Below, piece after piece: positions 19,506 through 31,247 of a DNA stretch of 64,000 bases (position 1 is its first letter; every line of letters starts with the position of its first letter). A program made the position numbers and the translations under genes. Source of the DNA: JAWLGJ01 sp041685145 (GTDB taxonomy: Bacteria; Pseudomonadota; Alphaproteobacteria; Rhodospirillales; Magnetospirillaceae). Location of the stretch: NCBI GenBank assembly GCA_041685145.1, contig JAWLGJ010000002.1:1-64000 (forward strand), read 5' to 3'. The notes beneath the pieces are model-generated. The model ran no database searches. It saw nothing but the letters and a program-made list of their open reading frames with translations, and was not told the DNA's origin.

Positions 19506-19552
19506 GGGTGTAATCCTTCTGCCCGAAAGGGTAATTGCCTGCGGTTAACAAT

Positions 19553-19613
19553 CCCCTGAACGCCCGCCGCCGATCTGATACCGACGGCCCATACGGATCA
19601 GGACGCCCAGGGG
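19553..19613 (-). promoter_or_regulatory. Candidate leucine attenuator stem between leader peptide and leuA
   Basis: On the transcript CCCCUGGGCG (19613-19604) can pair with CGUUCAGGGG (19562-19553), a 10-bp stem with G-U pairs. An inner stem CUGAU/AUCAG (19601-19597 with 19579-19575) covers the leader peptide stop codon. This fits an attenuator in which a ribosome stalled at the leucine run changes the folding. Which form terminates is not clear, as the U-tract after the stem is weak (AUUGUUAA). Confidence 0.5.
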
Positions 19614-19729
19614 CCCGTAAGTCGCAGGAGCAGAAGGAGGCGCAGGGTATCGGCGGGCAGGACGGCGGGCGCGGCGACGGCCGCCGCCACCACGGCCCCG
19701 GGGCCGGACGGAACGGTCATTGCCGACAT
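19598..19729 (-). CDS. leuL: leu operon leader peptide
   Basis: A 43-residue open frame that ends about 90 bases before leuA and carries a leucine run LRLLLLLRL, seven leucine codons in nine (CTG, CTC, CTT mixed). Such a run is the hallmark of ribosome-mediated attenuation of leucine genes. CAGGAAT lies just upstream of the chosen ATG; an in-frame ATG a few codons earlier (MMQECGMSAM) is possible. The first half is Ala/Pro/Val-rich and not informative. It would normally be missed because it is short. Confidence 0.75.
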   Translation of the reverse strand: MSAMTVPSGPGAVVAAAVAAPAVLPADTLRLLLLLRLTGPWAS

Positions 19730-19793
19730 GCCGCATTCCTGCATCATCGCGTGGCGATCGCCTTTCGGTTTCAGTGCCTGCCGTGGCACCACC

Positions 19794-19826
19794 CTTATAG
19801 AAAAGGGTGAAGGGATTCCTTGTCAA
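19794..19826 (-). promoter_or_regulatory. Candidate leuA promoter
   Basis: A perfect TTGACA (19826-19821 on the minus strand) is followed by TATAAG (19799-19794). The 21-base spacing is longer than the ideal 17, though weaker -10 alternatives exist closer in. A perfect -35 in so GC-rich a genome, placed about 65 bases before the leader peptide, makes a promoter likely. Confidence 0.45.
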
Positions 19827-19853
19827 TGCTTTGCTGCGTCTTTTCCGTCGACC

Positions 19854-22550
19854 TCAGCCGCCGTCGGTCAGCTCCAGGACCACCCGCACCAGCCCCGGAT
19901 CGTCCTCGACGGTTTCGCGCCGAAAGCCCAGCACGTCGGTCAATCTGAGCATGGTCCGGTTCTCCTGCAGCACGTCGCCGAAAATGCGGCGGGTGCCGCG
20001 GCTGCGGGCGTAGTCGATGATGCGGCGCATCAACAGGATGCCCAGCCCCATGCCGGTCATGTCGCCGCGCACCAGCACCGCATATTCGGCGGTGTCGTTG
20101 TCGGGATCGGTGGTGATGCTGACCACCCCGTAAAGCTCGGTGGTGCCGGGGATGCCCTCGTCGGTGAGGATCAGCGCCATTTCTCGGTCGTAGTCGATCT
20201 GCGTGAAGCGCGCGGCGCCGACATGGCTGAGGGTCTTCATGGGCGCGAAGAAGCGCAGGCGGATTTCCTCGGGCGTCAGCTTGGCGAAGGCGCGGTGCAG
20301 GGCGCGCTCGTCCTCCGGCACCACCGGGCGCAACAGCAGGGTGCGACCGTCGCCGGTGGGGATGCGTTCCTCAAGATCCTTGGGATAGGGACGGATGGGC
20401 AGGCGGTCGCGGGCCTCGTCCGGCACCGCCCGCGCCCGTACGCGCGCGTCCAGCGCCACGACGCCGTAGGAATCGGCCAGCAGCGGGTTGATGTCCAGAT
20501 CCGCCAGTTCGGGAATGTCGGCGGCAAGCTGCGCCACCTTGATCAGGGTCAGGGCCAGGGCGTCGAAATCGATCGCGGCCTGGCCGCGATAGCCGCAAAG
20601 CTGATGATAAATGCGCGTACGCGAGACCAGTTCGCGCGCGAGATGCATGTTGAGGGGCGGCAGCGCCAGCGAGCGGTCGCCGACGACTTCGGCGGCGGTG
20701 CCGCCGCTGCCGAACAGGATCACCGGGCCGAACTGGGCGTCCTCGGTGACGCCGACGATGAGTTCGTAGGCTTCGGGCCGATGCACCATCGGCTGCACGC
20801 TGATGCCGTCGATATGCGCCTCGGGCCGGGCCTCGCGCACCTCCTCCAGCATGGCGGCGGCGGCCCGGCGCACCGCCCCCGGCCCCACCACGTTCAGCAC
20901 CACCCCGCCGACATCGCTTTTGTGGGTGATGTCGGGCGAGACCACCTTCAGCACCACCGCCACGCCCATCTCGGCGGCGACGGCGGCGGCGGCCTCGGGG
21001 TCGGCGGCGATGCGCGTCTGCACCACCGGCACCGCATAGGCGGCCAGCACCTCCTTGGCCTCGGCCTCGCTCAGCCACTCGCGGCCCTGGGCAAGCACCG
21101 CCGCGATCACGGCCCGCGCCCGCGCCGTGTCGGGCCGGAAGTCCTCGGGCACCGAGGACGGCGTCTCCATCAGCGTTTCCTGGTTGCGCCGATAGGTGAC
21201 CATGTACATCAGCGAGCGCACCGCCTGCTCGGGCGTCTCATAGACCGGCACCCCCTGCGCCGCCAGATTGGCGCGGTGCGAATCGGGCAGGGTCTCGCCC
21301 ACCCAGGCGGTCAAGACCGGGCGGGCGTGGGCGCCCTTGTGGCGGCCGGCGACCTCGCCGACGGCCTCGGCGGCGGCCTCGGCGGTGCCGACGGCGGTGG
21401 GGCAATGCAGCGCCACCACGGCATCGACGGCGCGATCGCCCAGAATCGCCTCCAGTGCGGCACGGTAGCGCTCGCCGCCGGCATCGCCCAGCACATCGAC
21501 CGGATTGCCGTGCGACCAGGCGGGCGGCAGCGCCGCGTCCAGCGCCCGCAGGGTGGCCTCGGACAACTCCGCCAGGCGGCCGCCCCGGTCCAGCAGGGCG
21601 TCGGCGGCCAGCACGCCCATGCCGCCGCCATTGGTCAGCACGGCCACGCGGTCGCCGCGCGGCAGGGGCGCCATCGCCAGGATCTCGGCGGCCTCGAACA
21701 GTTCGTCGAGGCCATCGACGCGCAGCATCCCGGAGCGCCGGAAGACGGCGTCATAGACCAAGTCGTTTCCGGCCATCGAGCCGGTGTGTGAGGCCACGGC
21801 CTTGGCGCTGGCGGCGTGGCGCCCGCCCTTGACGACGATCACCGGCTTCATGCGCGCGGCGGCGCGGGCGGCGGACATGAACTTGCGCGGGCTGGTGACC
21901 TGCTCGACATAGAGGAGGATGGCGCGGGTTTCGGCGTCATTGGCCAGGAAGTCGAGCATGTCGCCGAAGTCGACGTCGACCATGTCGCCCAGCGAGACCA
22001 GATGCGAAAAGCCGATGCTGCGGCTTTCCGCCCAGCCAATGACGGCGGAGACGATGGCGCCGGACTGGGTGACGAAGGCCAGGCGGCCCGGCCGAGGGGT
22101 GCGATGGGCGAAGCTGGCGTTGAGCCCGGTGCGCGGGCTGACGATGCCCAGGCAGTTGGGCCCGACGAGGCGCATGACCGACGGCCGCGCCGCCGCCAGC
22201 ATCGCCCGGCGCTGCTCGTCGCCGGCGCCCGCCTCCTCGAAGCCGGCGGTGATGATGATGGCGGCGCGCGCGCCGCGCCGCGCCAGGGCGCGCACGCTGT
22301 CCACCACCGCCTCGGGCGGTGTGCTGATGACGCCCAGGTCGGGCGCCAGCGGCAGGCTGTCGATGTCGGGATAGGTCAGCACGCCCTCGATGGCGGTGTG
22401 ACGCGGGTTGACCGGCATGATGGGGCCGTCGAAGCCGGTGCGGAAAAGATTGCGCGCCAGCGCCGCCCCCACCGAACCCGGCCGGCGGCTGGCGCCGACC
22501 AGCGCCACCGAGCGCGGAGCGAACAGATAGTGGAGGTTGCGGATGCTCAA
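19854..22550 (-). CDS. Pat-type protein lysine acetyltransferase (NDP-forming acyl-CoA ligase domain + GNAT)
   Basis: 898 residues in two parts. Residues 1 to about 700 resemble ADP-forming acyl-CoA synthetase: a CoA-binding Rossmann domain (SVALVGASRRPGSVG), a succinyl-CoA-ligase-like domain with ASHTGSMAG, and an ATP-grasp domain. The last 170 residues are a GNAT domain with AEYAVLVRGDMTGMGLG. This is the layout of Pat/PatZ, which acetylates and silences AMP-forming acyl-CoA synthetases. The start is TTG, chosen because GAGGAAGGA lies just upstream and it gives SIRNLHYLFAPRSVALVGAS. The His in SHTG, catalytic in true ADP-forming enzymes, is kept. It is divergent from an AMP-forming acyl-CoA synthetase, its likely target. 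Confidence 0.88.
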   Translation of the reverse strand: MSIRNLHYLFAPRSVALVGASRRPGSVGAALARNLFRTGFDGPIMPVNPRHTAIEGVLTYPDIDSLPLAPDLGVISTPPEAVVDSVRALARRGARAAIIITAGFEEAGAGDEQRRAMLAAARPSVMRLVGPNCLGIVSPRTGLNASFAHRTPRPGRLAFVTQSGAIVSAVIGWAESRSIGFSHLVSLGDMVDVDFGDMLDFLANDAETRAILLYVEQVTSPRKFMSAARAAARMKPVIVVKGGRHAASAKAVASHTGSMAGNDLVYDAVFRRSGMLRVDGLDELFEAAEILAMAPLPRGDRVAVLTNGGGMGVLAADALLDRGGRLAELSEATLRALDAALPPAWSHGNPVDVLGDAGGERYRAALEAILGDRAVDAVVALHCPTAVGTAEAAAEAVGEVAGRHKGAHARPVLTAWVGETLPDSHRANLAAQGVPVYETPEQAVRSLMYMVTYRRNQETLMETPSSVPEDFRPDTARARAVIAAVLAQGREWLSEAEAKEVLAAYAVPVVQTRIAADPEAAAAVAAEMGVAVVLKVVSPDITHKSDVGGVVLNVVGPGAVRRAAAAMLEEVREARPEAHIDGISVQPMVHRPEAYELIVGVTEDAQFGPVILFGSGGTAAEVVGDRSLALPPLNMHLARELVSRTRIYHQLCGYRGQAAIDFDALALTLIKVAQLAADIPELADLDINPLLADSYGVVALDARVRARAVPDEARDRLPIRPYPKDLEERIPTGDGRTLLLRPVVPEDERALHRAFAKLTPEEIRLRFFAPMKTLSHVGAARFTQIDYDREMALILTDEGIPGTTELYGVVSITTDPDNDTAEYAVLVRGDMTGMGLGILLMRRIIDYARSRGTRRIFGDVLQENRTMLRLTDVLGFRRETVEDDPGLVRVVLELTDGG

Positions 22551-22667
22551 TGGTCCTTCCTCTCGCCGCGGCGGTGTCCTGCTGCATTGCAAAATAATTA
22601 TTGCAGCGCACCATCGGTGTGGCGAAGTATGGTAAACTCCTCTCCGGAACGAAAGAGCGTATTGCGC

Positions 22668-24374
22668 ATGACGCGCCTGCGAAAATCGGTCGGCGGCAGC
22701 CATGTGCTGCCCCGCGATCCGGACGCTTGGGGCGCCTTTACCTGGTCGGCGGCACGCGCCGATCTCGACGGCCTGGCGGGCGGCGCCCTCAACATGGCCC
22801 ACGAGGCGGTGGACCGCCACGCCGCGCGCCGCGGCGGCGAAACGGCCCTGCGCGTGCTCGACCCGCAGGGGGGCCGCCGTTTGCTGACTTGGCACGACCT
22901 TGCGGCGCGCACGGGGCGCTTCGCCGATCTGCTGCGCGCCCTGGGCGTGCGCCGGGGCGATGTCGTCGTCGCCGCACTCGGTCGCGGCGAGGCATTGTAC
23001 ACCACCGCCCTGGGCACGTTGAAGGCCGGGTGCGTGTTCTCGGCCCTGTTCCCCGCCTTCGGACCGGAGCCGCTGCGGGCCCGCCTGGCGGCCGGCCGCG
23101 CCCGCGTGCTGGTCACCACCAAGGCGGTATACGAGCGCAAGATCGCGCCGCAGCGCGCCGCCCTTCCCGACCTCGAACACATCCTCCTGACCGATGCCGC
23201 CGAGGGCGCCGGCGCGCTGGAACCGGCGCTGGCGGCCATGAGCCCGGCCGCCGACACCGCGCCCACCCGGCCCGGCGACGCGGCGCTGCTGCAATTCACC
23301 AGCGGCACCACCGGCACGCCCAAGGGCGCCGTTCTGGCCCACGAGGCCCTCGTCGCCCAGTTGGCCACCGCCCGCTGGGTGTTCGATCTGGCGCCCGGCG
23401 ACGTCTATTGGTGCACCGCCGACCCCGGCTGGATCACCGGCCTGGTCTATGGCGTGGTGGCGCCGCTGGCCGCCGGCGCGACGGTGGTGGTGGACGGCGG
23501 CGATTTCGAGGCCGGGCGCTGGCTGTCCATCCTCGAACGCGAGCGCGTGCAGGTGTGGTACACGGCGCCGACGGCCATACGCCTCCTGCGCCGCGCCGGC
23601 ACCGAATTGGCGCGCGGCGTCGACACCTCGGCGCTGCGCCTCGCGGCCAGCGTCGGCGAGCCCCTGGACCCGGCCTCGGTGCGCTGGGGGCAGGAGGCCT
23701 TCGGCCGCCCCTTCCACGACACCTGGTGGCAGACCGAGACCGGCGCCATCATGATCGCCAACACCCCCGCCCGCGACATCAAGCCCGGCAGCATGGGCCG
23801 CCCCCTGCCCAACATCACCGCCGCCGTGGCCCGGCGCGAGGACGACGGCGGCCTGACGCTGCTGGAGGGTGCCGAGGCGACGGGCGAATTGGTGCTGAAG
23901 GCGGGGTGGCCGTCGATGTTCCGGGGCTATCTGGACCAGCCGCACCGCTATGCCGCCAGCTTCCGCGACGGCTGGTATCTGACCGGCGACCTGGTGCGCC
24001 GCGACGGCGACGGCGACTTCTGGTTCGTGGGCCGCGCCGACGACGTCATCAAGTCCTCGGGGCACATGGTCGGCCCGACCGAGGTGGAGGCGGCGCTGCT
24101 GGAGCACCCCGGCGTGGCGGAGGCCGGCGTGGTCGGGCGCCCCGACGCGGTGGCGGGCGAGGTGGTGGTCGCCTTCGTGGCGCCGGCGCCGGGGCACGCC
24201 CCCGGCGAGGCCCTGCGCCGCGAACTGCTCGCCCACGCCCGCCGGCGCCTGGGCCCGGCCCTGGCGCCGCGCGCCATCGTCTTCCGCGACCAGTTGCCCA
24301 AAACCGATTCCGGCAAGATCATGCGGCGCGTGTTGCGCGACCGACTGCTAAAGGAGACCCCCGGCGATGGCTGA
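22668..24374 (+). CDS. AMP-forming acyl-CoA synthetase (AcsA-like)
   Basis: Activates a carboxylic acid as acyl-AMP and then acyl-CoA or acyl-ACP. The 568 residues contain LLQFTSGTTGTPKGAV (P-loop), WWQTETGAIM, GWYLTGDLVRRDGDG and the C-terminal PKTDSGKIMRRVLR with catalytic K550, the lysine that Pat enzymes acetylate in the PxxxxGK motif. Closest by eye to acetyl/propionyl-type AcsA synthetases; the WWQTET tryptophan favours a short acyl substrate. Start uncertain: ATG 22668 used, with an in-frame ATG at 22629. The last eight bases overlap the acyl carrier protein gene, suggesting a shared function. Confidence 0.85.
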   Translation: MTRLRKSVGGSHVLPRDPDAWGAFTWSAARADLDGLAGGALNMAHEAVDRHAARRGGETALRVLDPQGGRRLLTWHDLAARTGRFADLLRALGVRRGDVVVAALGRGEALYTTALGTLKAGCVFSALFPAFGPEPLRARLAAGRARVLVTTKAVYERKIAPQRAALPDLEHILLTDAAEGAGALEPALAAMSPAADTAPTRPGDAALLQFTSGTTGTPKGAVLAHEALVAQLATARWVFDLAPGDVYWCTADPGWITGLVYGVVAPLAAGATVVVDGGDFEAGRWLSILERERVQVWYTAPTAIRLLRRAGTELARGVDTSALRLAASVGEPLDPASVRWGQEAFGRPFHDTWWQTETGAIMIANTPARDIKPGSMGRPLPNITAAVARREDDGGLTLLEGAEATGELVLKAGWPSMFRGYLDQPHRYAASFRDGWYLTGDLVRRDGDGDFWFVGRADDVIKSSGHMVGPTEVEAALLEHPGVAEAGVVGRPDAVAGEVVVAFVAPAPGHAPGEALRRELLAHARRRLGPALAPRAIVFRDQLPKTDSGKIMRRVLRDRLLKETPGDG

Positions 24375-24615
24375 ACAGGATTTGAAGCGGCACGTTCTCG
24401 ACCAACTGGCCGCCGTGGCGCCCGAGGTCGACCCCGACGCGGTCGATCCGGAAACGAATTTCCGCGACCAGTTCGACATCGACTCGGTCGACTTCCTCAA
24501 TCTGGTCCTGGGGTTGGAGAAGCGCCTGGGTGTGCGCATTCCCGAATACGACTATCCCAAGCTTTCCAGCCTCGACGGTGCGGTGGCCTATCTGCGCGAG
24601 AAGACGCCGGCGTGA
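24367..24615 (+). CDS. Stand-alone acyl carrier protein
   Basis: 82-residue four-helix carrier protein. The phosphopantetheine attachment serine is S40 in FDIDSVDFLNLVLGLE, a variant of the DSL motif with DSV. It overlaps the acyl-CoA synthetase gene by eight bases, so the synthetase probably loads this carrier or shares its pathway. It is not the fatty acid synthesis AcpP, which sits with fab genes. The downstream kinase gene converges, with four bases between stops. Confidence 0.88.
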   Translation: MAEQDLKRHVLDQLAAVAPEVDPDAVDPETNFRDQFDIDSVDFLNLVLGLEKRLGVRIPEYDYPKLSSLDGAVAYLREKTPA

Positions 24616-24619
24616 GGGC

Positions 24620-27169
<2,550 letters not shown>

Positions 27170-27342
27170 CCAGTCGTTGTTCCGCTATCCTTGGACGCCG
27201 CCAATGGTGGCACAAATCGGCGGGGGCCGAAAATCGGAAAGACCGCTGTGGTTTTCTTGGCACGGCCGCCGTCAACGTCTTTCGCCCCCATTCCCATTGC
27301 GGTAGCATTCCCGCTTCAACGGGGATCAGCGAGGGGGAAGTC

Positions 27343-28218
27343 ATGGGCATTGCCTGGGACGACAAGCTGTCGGTCGGCTACACGCCGATCGACGACGACC
27401 ACAAAATACTCATCGAACAGATCGCGCTGCTGGAGTCGTCGGACCGCTCCGACCGCAACCTGCTTACCAGCATCATCCAGGTTCTGGGGGACTACACGGC
27501 CGAGCATTTCGGCCGCGAGGAAACGCTGATGGCGCGGACGAATTACGGCCAGGCGGAACAGCACAAGCGCGAGCACACGATCTTCATCAAGCAACTGTCC
27601 GACCTGCGCCGCCGCCACGAACAGGGCGAGGCACCGGGGCACGAAACCCTGGAGTTCCTCAAGCTGTGGCTGACCAAGCACATCCTCAAGACCGACAAGA
27701 TGCTGGGCGCGCACCTGCAGGCGGCGATGCGGCAAAGCCCCGGCGCCACCGCCATGCCGGCCCAGGATACGAACATCCGGCACCTGAAGGTTCTTCTGGT
27801 CGACGACCAGTTGAACTTCCGGGCCCTGATGCGCAACGTCCTGAAATCCTTGGCGCTGACCGACGTCGAGGACGCCAAGGACACCGAGGAAGCGTTGTCG
27901 CGCCTGACCACACAGTCGTTTGACGTGGTCATCGCCGACGCCAACGTGCCCACCGACGCCGTCGAGATGACGCGGCGCATCCGCTCGCTGGACAGTGGCG
28001 TGCTCAACCCACGCGCCGTGGTCATCCTGATGCCCGAGGAACAGCCCGACCAGCCGTGGCTGCTGAAGGTCACCGAGGCGGGGGTCCACGACGTGCTGCT
28101 CAAGCCGCTGAGCATCGACGCCATCCGCACCCGGCTGGTGCGGCACTTCCAGAACCCCCTGCCCATGCGCGAGGCCGGCGGCCGCGTCGTGGTCGAGCGT
28201 CGCCGCAAGGCGAAATAG
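27343..28218 (+). CDS. Hemerythrin-like protein fused to a response-regulator receiver domain
   Basis: 291 residues. The N-terminal half is a complete bacteriohemerythrin, with all seven di-iron ligands: H20, H55, E59, H74, H78, H113 and D118. It should bind oxygen or sense iron/oxygen. From about residue 146 a receiver domain follows, with acidic pocket D154/D155, phospho-Asp D199 (VVIADANVP) and K254 (LLKPLS). The usual switch Thr/Ser after the fourth strand appears replaced by Met (AVVILMPEEQ). There is no output domain, so it may act by protein contact. GAGGGGG precedes the ATG. The divergent kinase may phosphorylate D199. Confidence 0.9.
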   Translation: MGIAWDDKLSVGYTPIDDDHKILIEQIALLESSDRSDRNLLTSIIQVLGDYTAEHFGREETLMARTNYGQAEQHKREHTIFIKQLSDLRRRHEQGEAPGHETLEFLKLWLTKHILKTDKMLGAHLQAAMRQSPGATAMPAQDTNIRHLKVLLVDDQLNFRALMRNVLKSLALTDVEDAKDTEEALSRLTTQSFDVVIADANVPTDAVEMTRRIRSLDSGVLNPRAVVILMPEEQPDQPWLLKVTEAGVHDVLLKPLSIDAIRTRLVRHFQNPLPMREAGGRVVVERRRKAK

Positions 28219-28231
28219 GGGCGGATCGGCC

Positions 28232-28615
28232 GTGCGGGATGATTGGTCCGTCCGGCGCCTGAGTGTCTTCGCCGCCCTGTGGCTGGTCCTTGCGCTTGCC
28301 GGACCGGCGCGGGCGGCGGAGCTGCTCATGGTCGAGCAGCAGGGCTGCCCCTGGTGCGAACGCTGGCACGCCGAAATCGGGCCGGTCTATCCCAAGACGG
28401 CGGAAGGCCGTCGGCTGCCGCTGCGGATCATCCAGCGCGCCGAGGGCCTGCCCGACGCCATCGCCTTCGAGACCGGCGTCGCCTTCACCCCCACCTTCAT
28501 CGCCGTCGCCTGCGGGCGCGAGGTCGGGCGCATCACCGGCTATCCGGGCGAGGAATTCTTCTGGGCCCTGCTCGCCGACCTCGTCGCCGCCCTGCCCACC
28601 GACAAAAACTGCTGA
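28232..28615 (+). CDS. Exported thioredoxin-fold protein, SoxS-like
   Basis: 127 residues with a signal peptide (about residues 9-28, ending PARA-AE) and a redox motif GCPWC (C39, C42). The sequence LLMVEQQGCPWCERWHAEIG then PVYPKTAEG resembles the SoxS thioredoxin of sulfur-oxidation clusters, although no sox genes are visible here. Likely periplasmic thiol-disulfide exchange. The start is GTG. It follows the hemerythrin-receiver gene by 13 bases, so they may share a transcript. A second Cys at the extreme C-terminus (DKNC) is unusual. Confidence 0.75.
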   Translation: MRDDWSVRRLSVFAALWLVLALAGPARAAELLMVEQQGCPWCERWHAEIGPVYPKTAEGRRLPLRIIQRAEGLPDAIAFETGVAFTPTFIAVACGREVGRITGYPGEEFFWALLADLVAALPTDKNC

Positions 28616-28619
28616 ACTG

Positions 28620-31247
28620 CTACGCGCGGCGCAGACGGGCGGCGCAGAATTTGACCTCGGCGATCCTGGCCTCGGGGTCGAGGGCGGCGTGGGTGAGAAG
28701 GTTGGCGGCGGCCTCGCGCCAGCAGAAGGGCATGAAGATCAAACCCTCGGGCAGTTCGTCGCTGGGCCGGGCGGTCAAAGTGACGGCGCCGCGCCGGGTC
28801 TCGACGGTCACGGCGTCGCCGGCCGCCAGCGCGTGCCGGTCCATCAGCGCCGGGCTCAGATACACTTCCGGCGCGGGCTCCAGCGCCGCCAGCACGCCGG
28901 CGCGGCGGGTCATGGCACCGGTGTGCCAGTGCTCCAGCAGTCGCCCGGTGGTCAGGACCAGCGGATAATCCTCGTCGGGGACTTCCGCCGGCGGGGTCAG
29001 CGCCGCCGGCACCAGCCGCGCCTTGCCGCTCGCGGTGGCGAAGGCGTCGGCGAACAGGATCAAGCGGCCGGGAACGTCCTCGGCGGCGCAGGGCTGCACC
29101 ACCCCGCCCTCGCGCTCCAGCCGCTCCCAGGAAATGCCGGTCAGCGAGGGCATACAGCGGCGCATGTCGGCGAAGACCTCGGCGGGGCCGTCATCGGCCC
29201 ATCCCAGGCCCAGGCGCCGGGCCATTTCCTGGATGATCCAGAGGTCTTGCCGCGCCTGGCCCGGCGGGTCGAGGGCCTGCCGGCCGATCTGCACCAGGCG
29301 GTCGGTGTTGGTAAAGGTGCCGGTCTTCTCGGGAAAGGCCGAGGCCGGAAGTACCACATCGGCCAGCGCCGCCGTCTCGGTGAGGAAGATATCCTGCACC
29401 ACCAGATGCTCCAGCGCCGCCAGGCCGCGGCGGGCATGGGCGAGATCGGGGTCGGACATGGCCGGGTTCTCGCCCATGATATACATGCCGGCGATGTCGC
29501 CCGCCTCGGCGGCGGCGAGGATTTCGACCACCGTCAGCCCCGGCTCCGCCGGCAGCGGCGCCCCCCACCGGCGTTCCAGTTCCGCCCGCGCCGTGGCGTC
29601 GGCCACCGGCCGGTAGTCGGGATACATCATCGGGATCAGGCCGGCGTCGGAGGCGCCTTGCACGTTGTTCTGCCCCCGCAACGGGTGCAGCCCCGCCCCC
29701 GGCCGCCCGACATGGCCGCACAGCAGCGCCAGGGCGATCAGGGCGCGGGCGTTGTCGGTGCCGTGGGCGTGCTGCGCCAGTCCCATGCCCCAGAAGAACA
29801 TCGCCGCCCGCGCCCCGGCGATGCGCCGCGCCGTCAGCCGCACCATGCCGGCGGGCACGCCGGTCACCGCCTCCATCGCCTCGGGCGCGAAGCCGTGCAG
29901 GTGCTCGGCCAGGGCCTCGAAGCCCTCGGTGCGTTCGGCGACGAAGGCGCGGTCGTGCAGCCCCTCGTCGAGGATGACATGCATCAGGGCGTTCAGCAGC
30001 GCCACGTCACTGCCGGGCCGGAAGGACAGGTTGATGTCGGCGTGGCGCGACAGCGGCTGCCAGCGCGGGTCGATGACGACGAGGGCGGCGCCGCGGGCGG
30101 CGGCGTTCTTGATCCAGGTGGCGGCGACGGGGTGGTTGACGGCGGGGTTGGCGCCCATGACGACGATGACATCGGCGTTGGCGCATTCGCGCACCGGCGC
30201 CGTCACCGCCCCCGAGCCCACCGTCTGCATCAGCGCCGCCACCGAGGAGGCGTGGCACAGCCGGGTGCAATGGTCGACATTGTTGGTGCCGAAGCCGGTG
30301 CGCACCAGCTTCTGGAACAGGTACGCCTCCTCGTTCGACCCCTTGGCGGAGCCGAACCCCGCCAGCGCCCCCGGCCCGCGCTGCGCGCGGATGCGGCGGA
30401 ACCCGGCGGCGGCACGCTCCAGGGCCTCCTCCCAACTCGCCTCGCGGAACCCGTCCAGGGGCTGCGACGGCAACGCCGCCGATTTGGGCGCGTCCTCGCG
30501 GCGGATCAGCGGCACCGTCAGGCGCTCGTCGTGGCGCACATAGTCGAGGCCGAAGCGCCCCTTCACGCACAGCCGCCCGGCATTGGCCGGGCCGTCGCGG
30601 CCTTCGACGCCGATGATGGCGTCGCCGGCGACGTGGTAGGCCACGCGGCAGCCGACGCCGCACCAGGGGCAGACGCTCTCCACCACCCGTTCGGCGGCGC
30701 CGGGGGTGAAGGCGGCGGCGGCGATGGCATCGGTGGGGCAGGCGGCGGCGCATTCGCCGCAGCCGACGCAGGAACTGCCGCCCATCGGGTCTTCGAGGTC
30801 GAAGACGATGCGCGACCAGACGCCGCGCCCGGCCATGCCGATGACGTCGTTGCCCTGCACCTCGCGGCAGGCGCGCACGCACAGCCCGCAATGGACGCAA
30901 TGCTCCAGCGCCACCGTCATGGCCGGGTGGCTGCGGTCGGTGGCGGGCGCGTGGCCGGGGCCGTTGTCGAGCAGGCCGCGCACCACGCGGCGGGCGCGCT
31001 CGACGCGCTCTGTGGCGGTGCGCACCACCATGCCGGGCCGCGCCTCGCGCACGCAGGAGGCCGCCAGGGCGCGCTCGCCCTCGATCTCCACCACGCACAG
31101 GCGGCAATTGCCGTCGGGGCGATAGCCCTCCGCCGGGCGGTGGCACAGATGCGGGATGTCAACGCCGTGGCGCCGCGCCGCCTGCCAGACGCTCTCGCCC
31201 GGTTCGGCGGCGACCTCGCGGCCGTCGAGGCTGAAGGTGACGCTCAT
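28620..31247 (-). CDS. fdsA: Formate dehydrogenase alpha (catalytic Mo/W) subunit
   Basis: Molybdenum or tungsten bis-MGD subunit that oxidises formate to CO2, 875 residues. N-terminal [2Fe-2S] ligands are C35, C48, C51, C65. Ferredoxin-type cluster cysteines are C117-C127 and C160-C170, and the Mo-domain [4Fe-4S] is C193, C196, C200, C227. The metal ligand is C331 in CTRLCHASSVAAL, so this is the cysteine, not selenocysteine, form. With the fused diaphorase gene upstream it forms a soluble NAD-dependent enzyme. The start ATG overlaps the diaphorase stop as ATGA. No fdsC/fdhD chaperone gene is adjacent in the window. Confidence 0.92.
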   Translation of the reverse strand: MSVTFSLDGREVAAEPGESVWQAARRHGVDIPHLCHRPAEGYRPDGNCRLCVVEIEGERALAASCVREARPGMVVRTATERVERARRVVRGLLDNGPGHAPATDRSHPAMTVALEHCVHCGLCVRACREVQGNDVIGMAGRGVWSRIVFDLEDPMGGSSCVGCGECAAACPTDAIAAAAFTPGAAERVVESVCPWCGVGCRVAYHVAGDAIIGVEGRDGPANAGRLCVKGRFGLDYVRHDERLTVPLIRREDAPKSAALPSQPLDGFREASWEEALERAAAGFRRIRAQRGPGALAGFGSAKGSNEEAYLFQKLVRTGFGTNNVDHCTRLCHASSVAALMQTVGSGAVTAPVRECANADVIVVMGANPAVNHPVAATWIKNAAARGAALVVIDPRWQPLSRHADINLSFRPGSDVALLNALMHVILDEGLHDRAFVAERTEGFEALAEHLHGFAPEAMEAVTGVPAGMVRLTARRIAGARAAMFFWGMGLAQHAHGTDNARALIALALLCGHVGRPGAGLHPLRGQNNVQGASDAGLIPMMYPDYRPVADATARAELERRWGAPLPAEPGLTVVEILAAAEAGDIAGMYIMGENPAMSDPDLAHARRGLAALEHLVVQDIFLTETAALADVVLPASAFPEKTGTFTNTDRLVQIGRQALDPPGQARQDLWIIQEMARRLGLGWADDGPAEVFADMRRCMPSLTGISWERLEREGGVVQPCAAEDVPGRLILFADAFATASGKARLVPAALTPPAEVPDEDYPLVLTTGRLLEHWHTGAMTRRAGVLAALEPAPEVYLSPALMDRHALAAGDAVTVETRRGAVTLTARPSDELPEGLIFMPFCWREAAANLLTHAALDPEARIAEVKFCAARLRRA

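Noticed and set aside
22561..22627. Possible small gene in the divergent Pat/synthetase gap
   Set aside because: No frame with start, ribosome site and stop is convincing; the gap is better seen as promoter space.
19854..24236. Pat-like protein as a 1460-residue fusion
   Set aside because: The first 560 residues are antisense to the acyl-CoA synthetase. The TTG at 22550 with a strong ribosome site gives the standard N-terminus.
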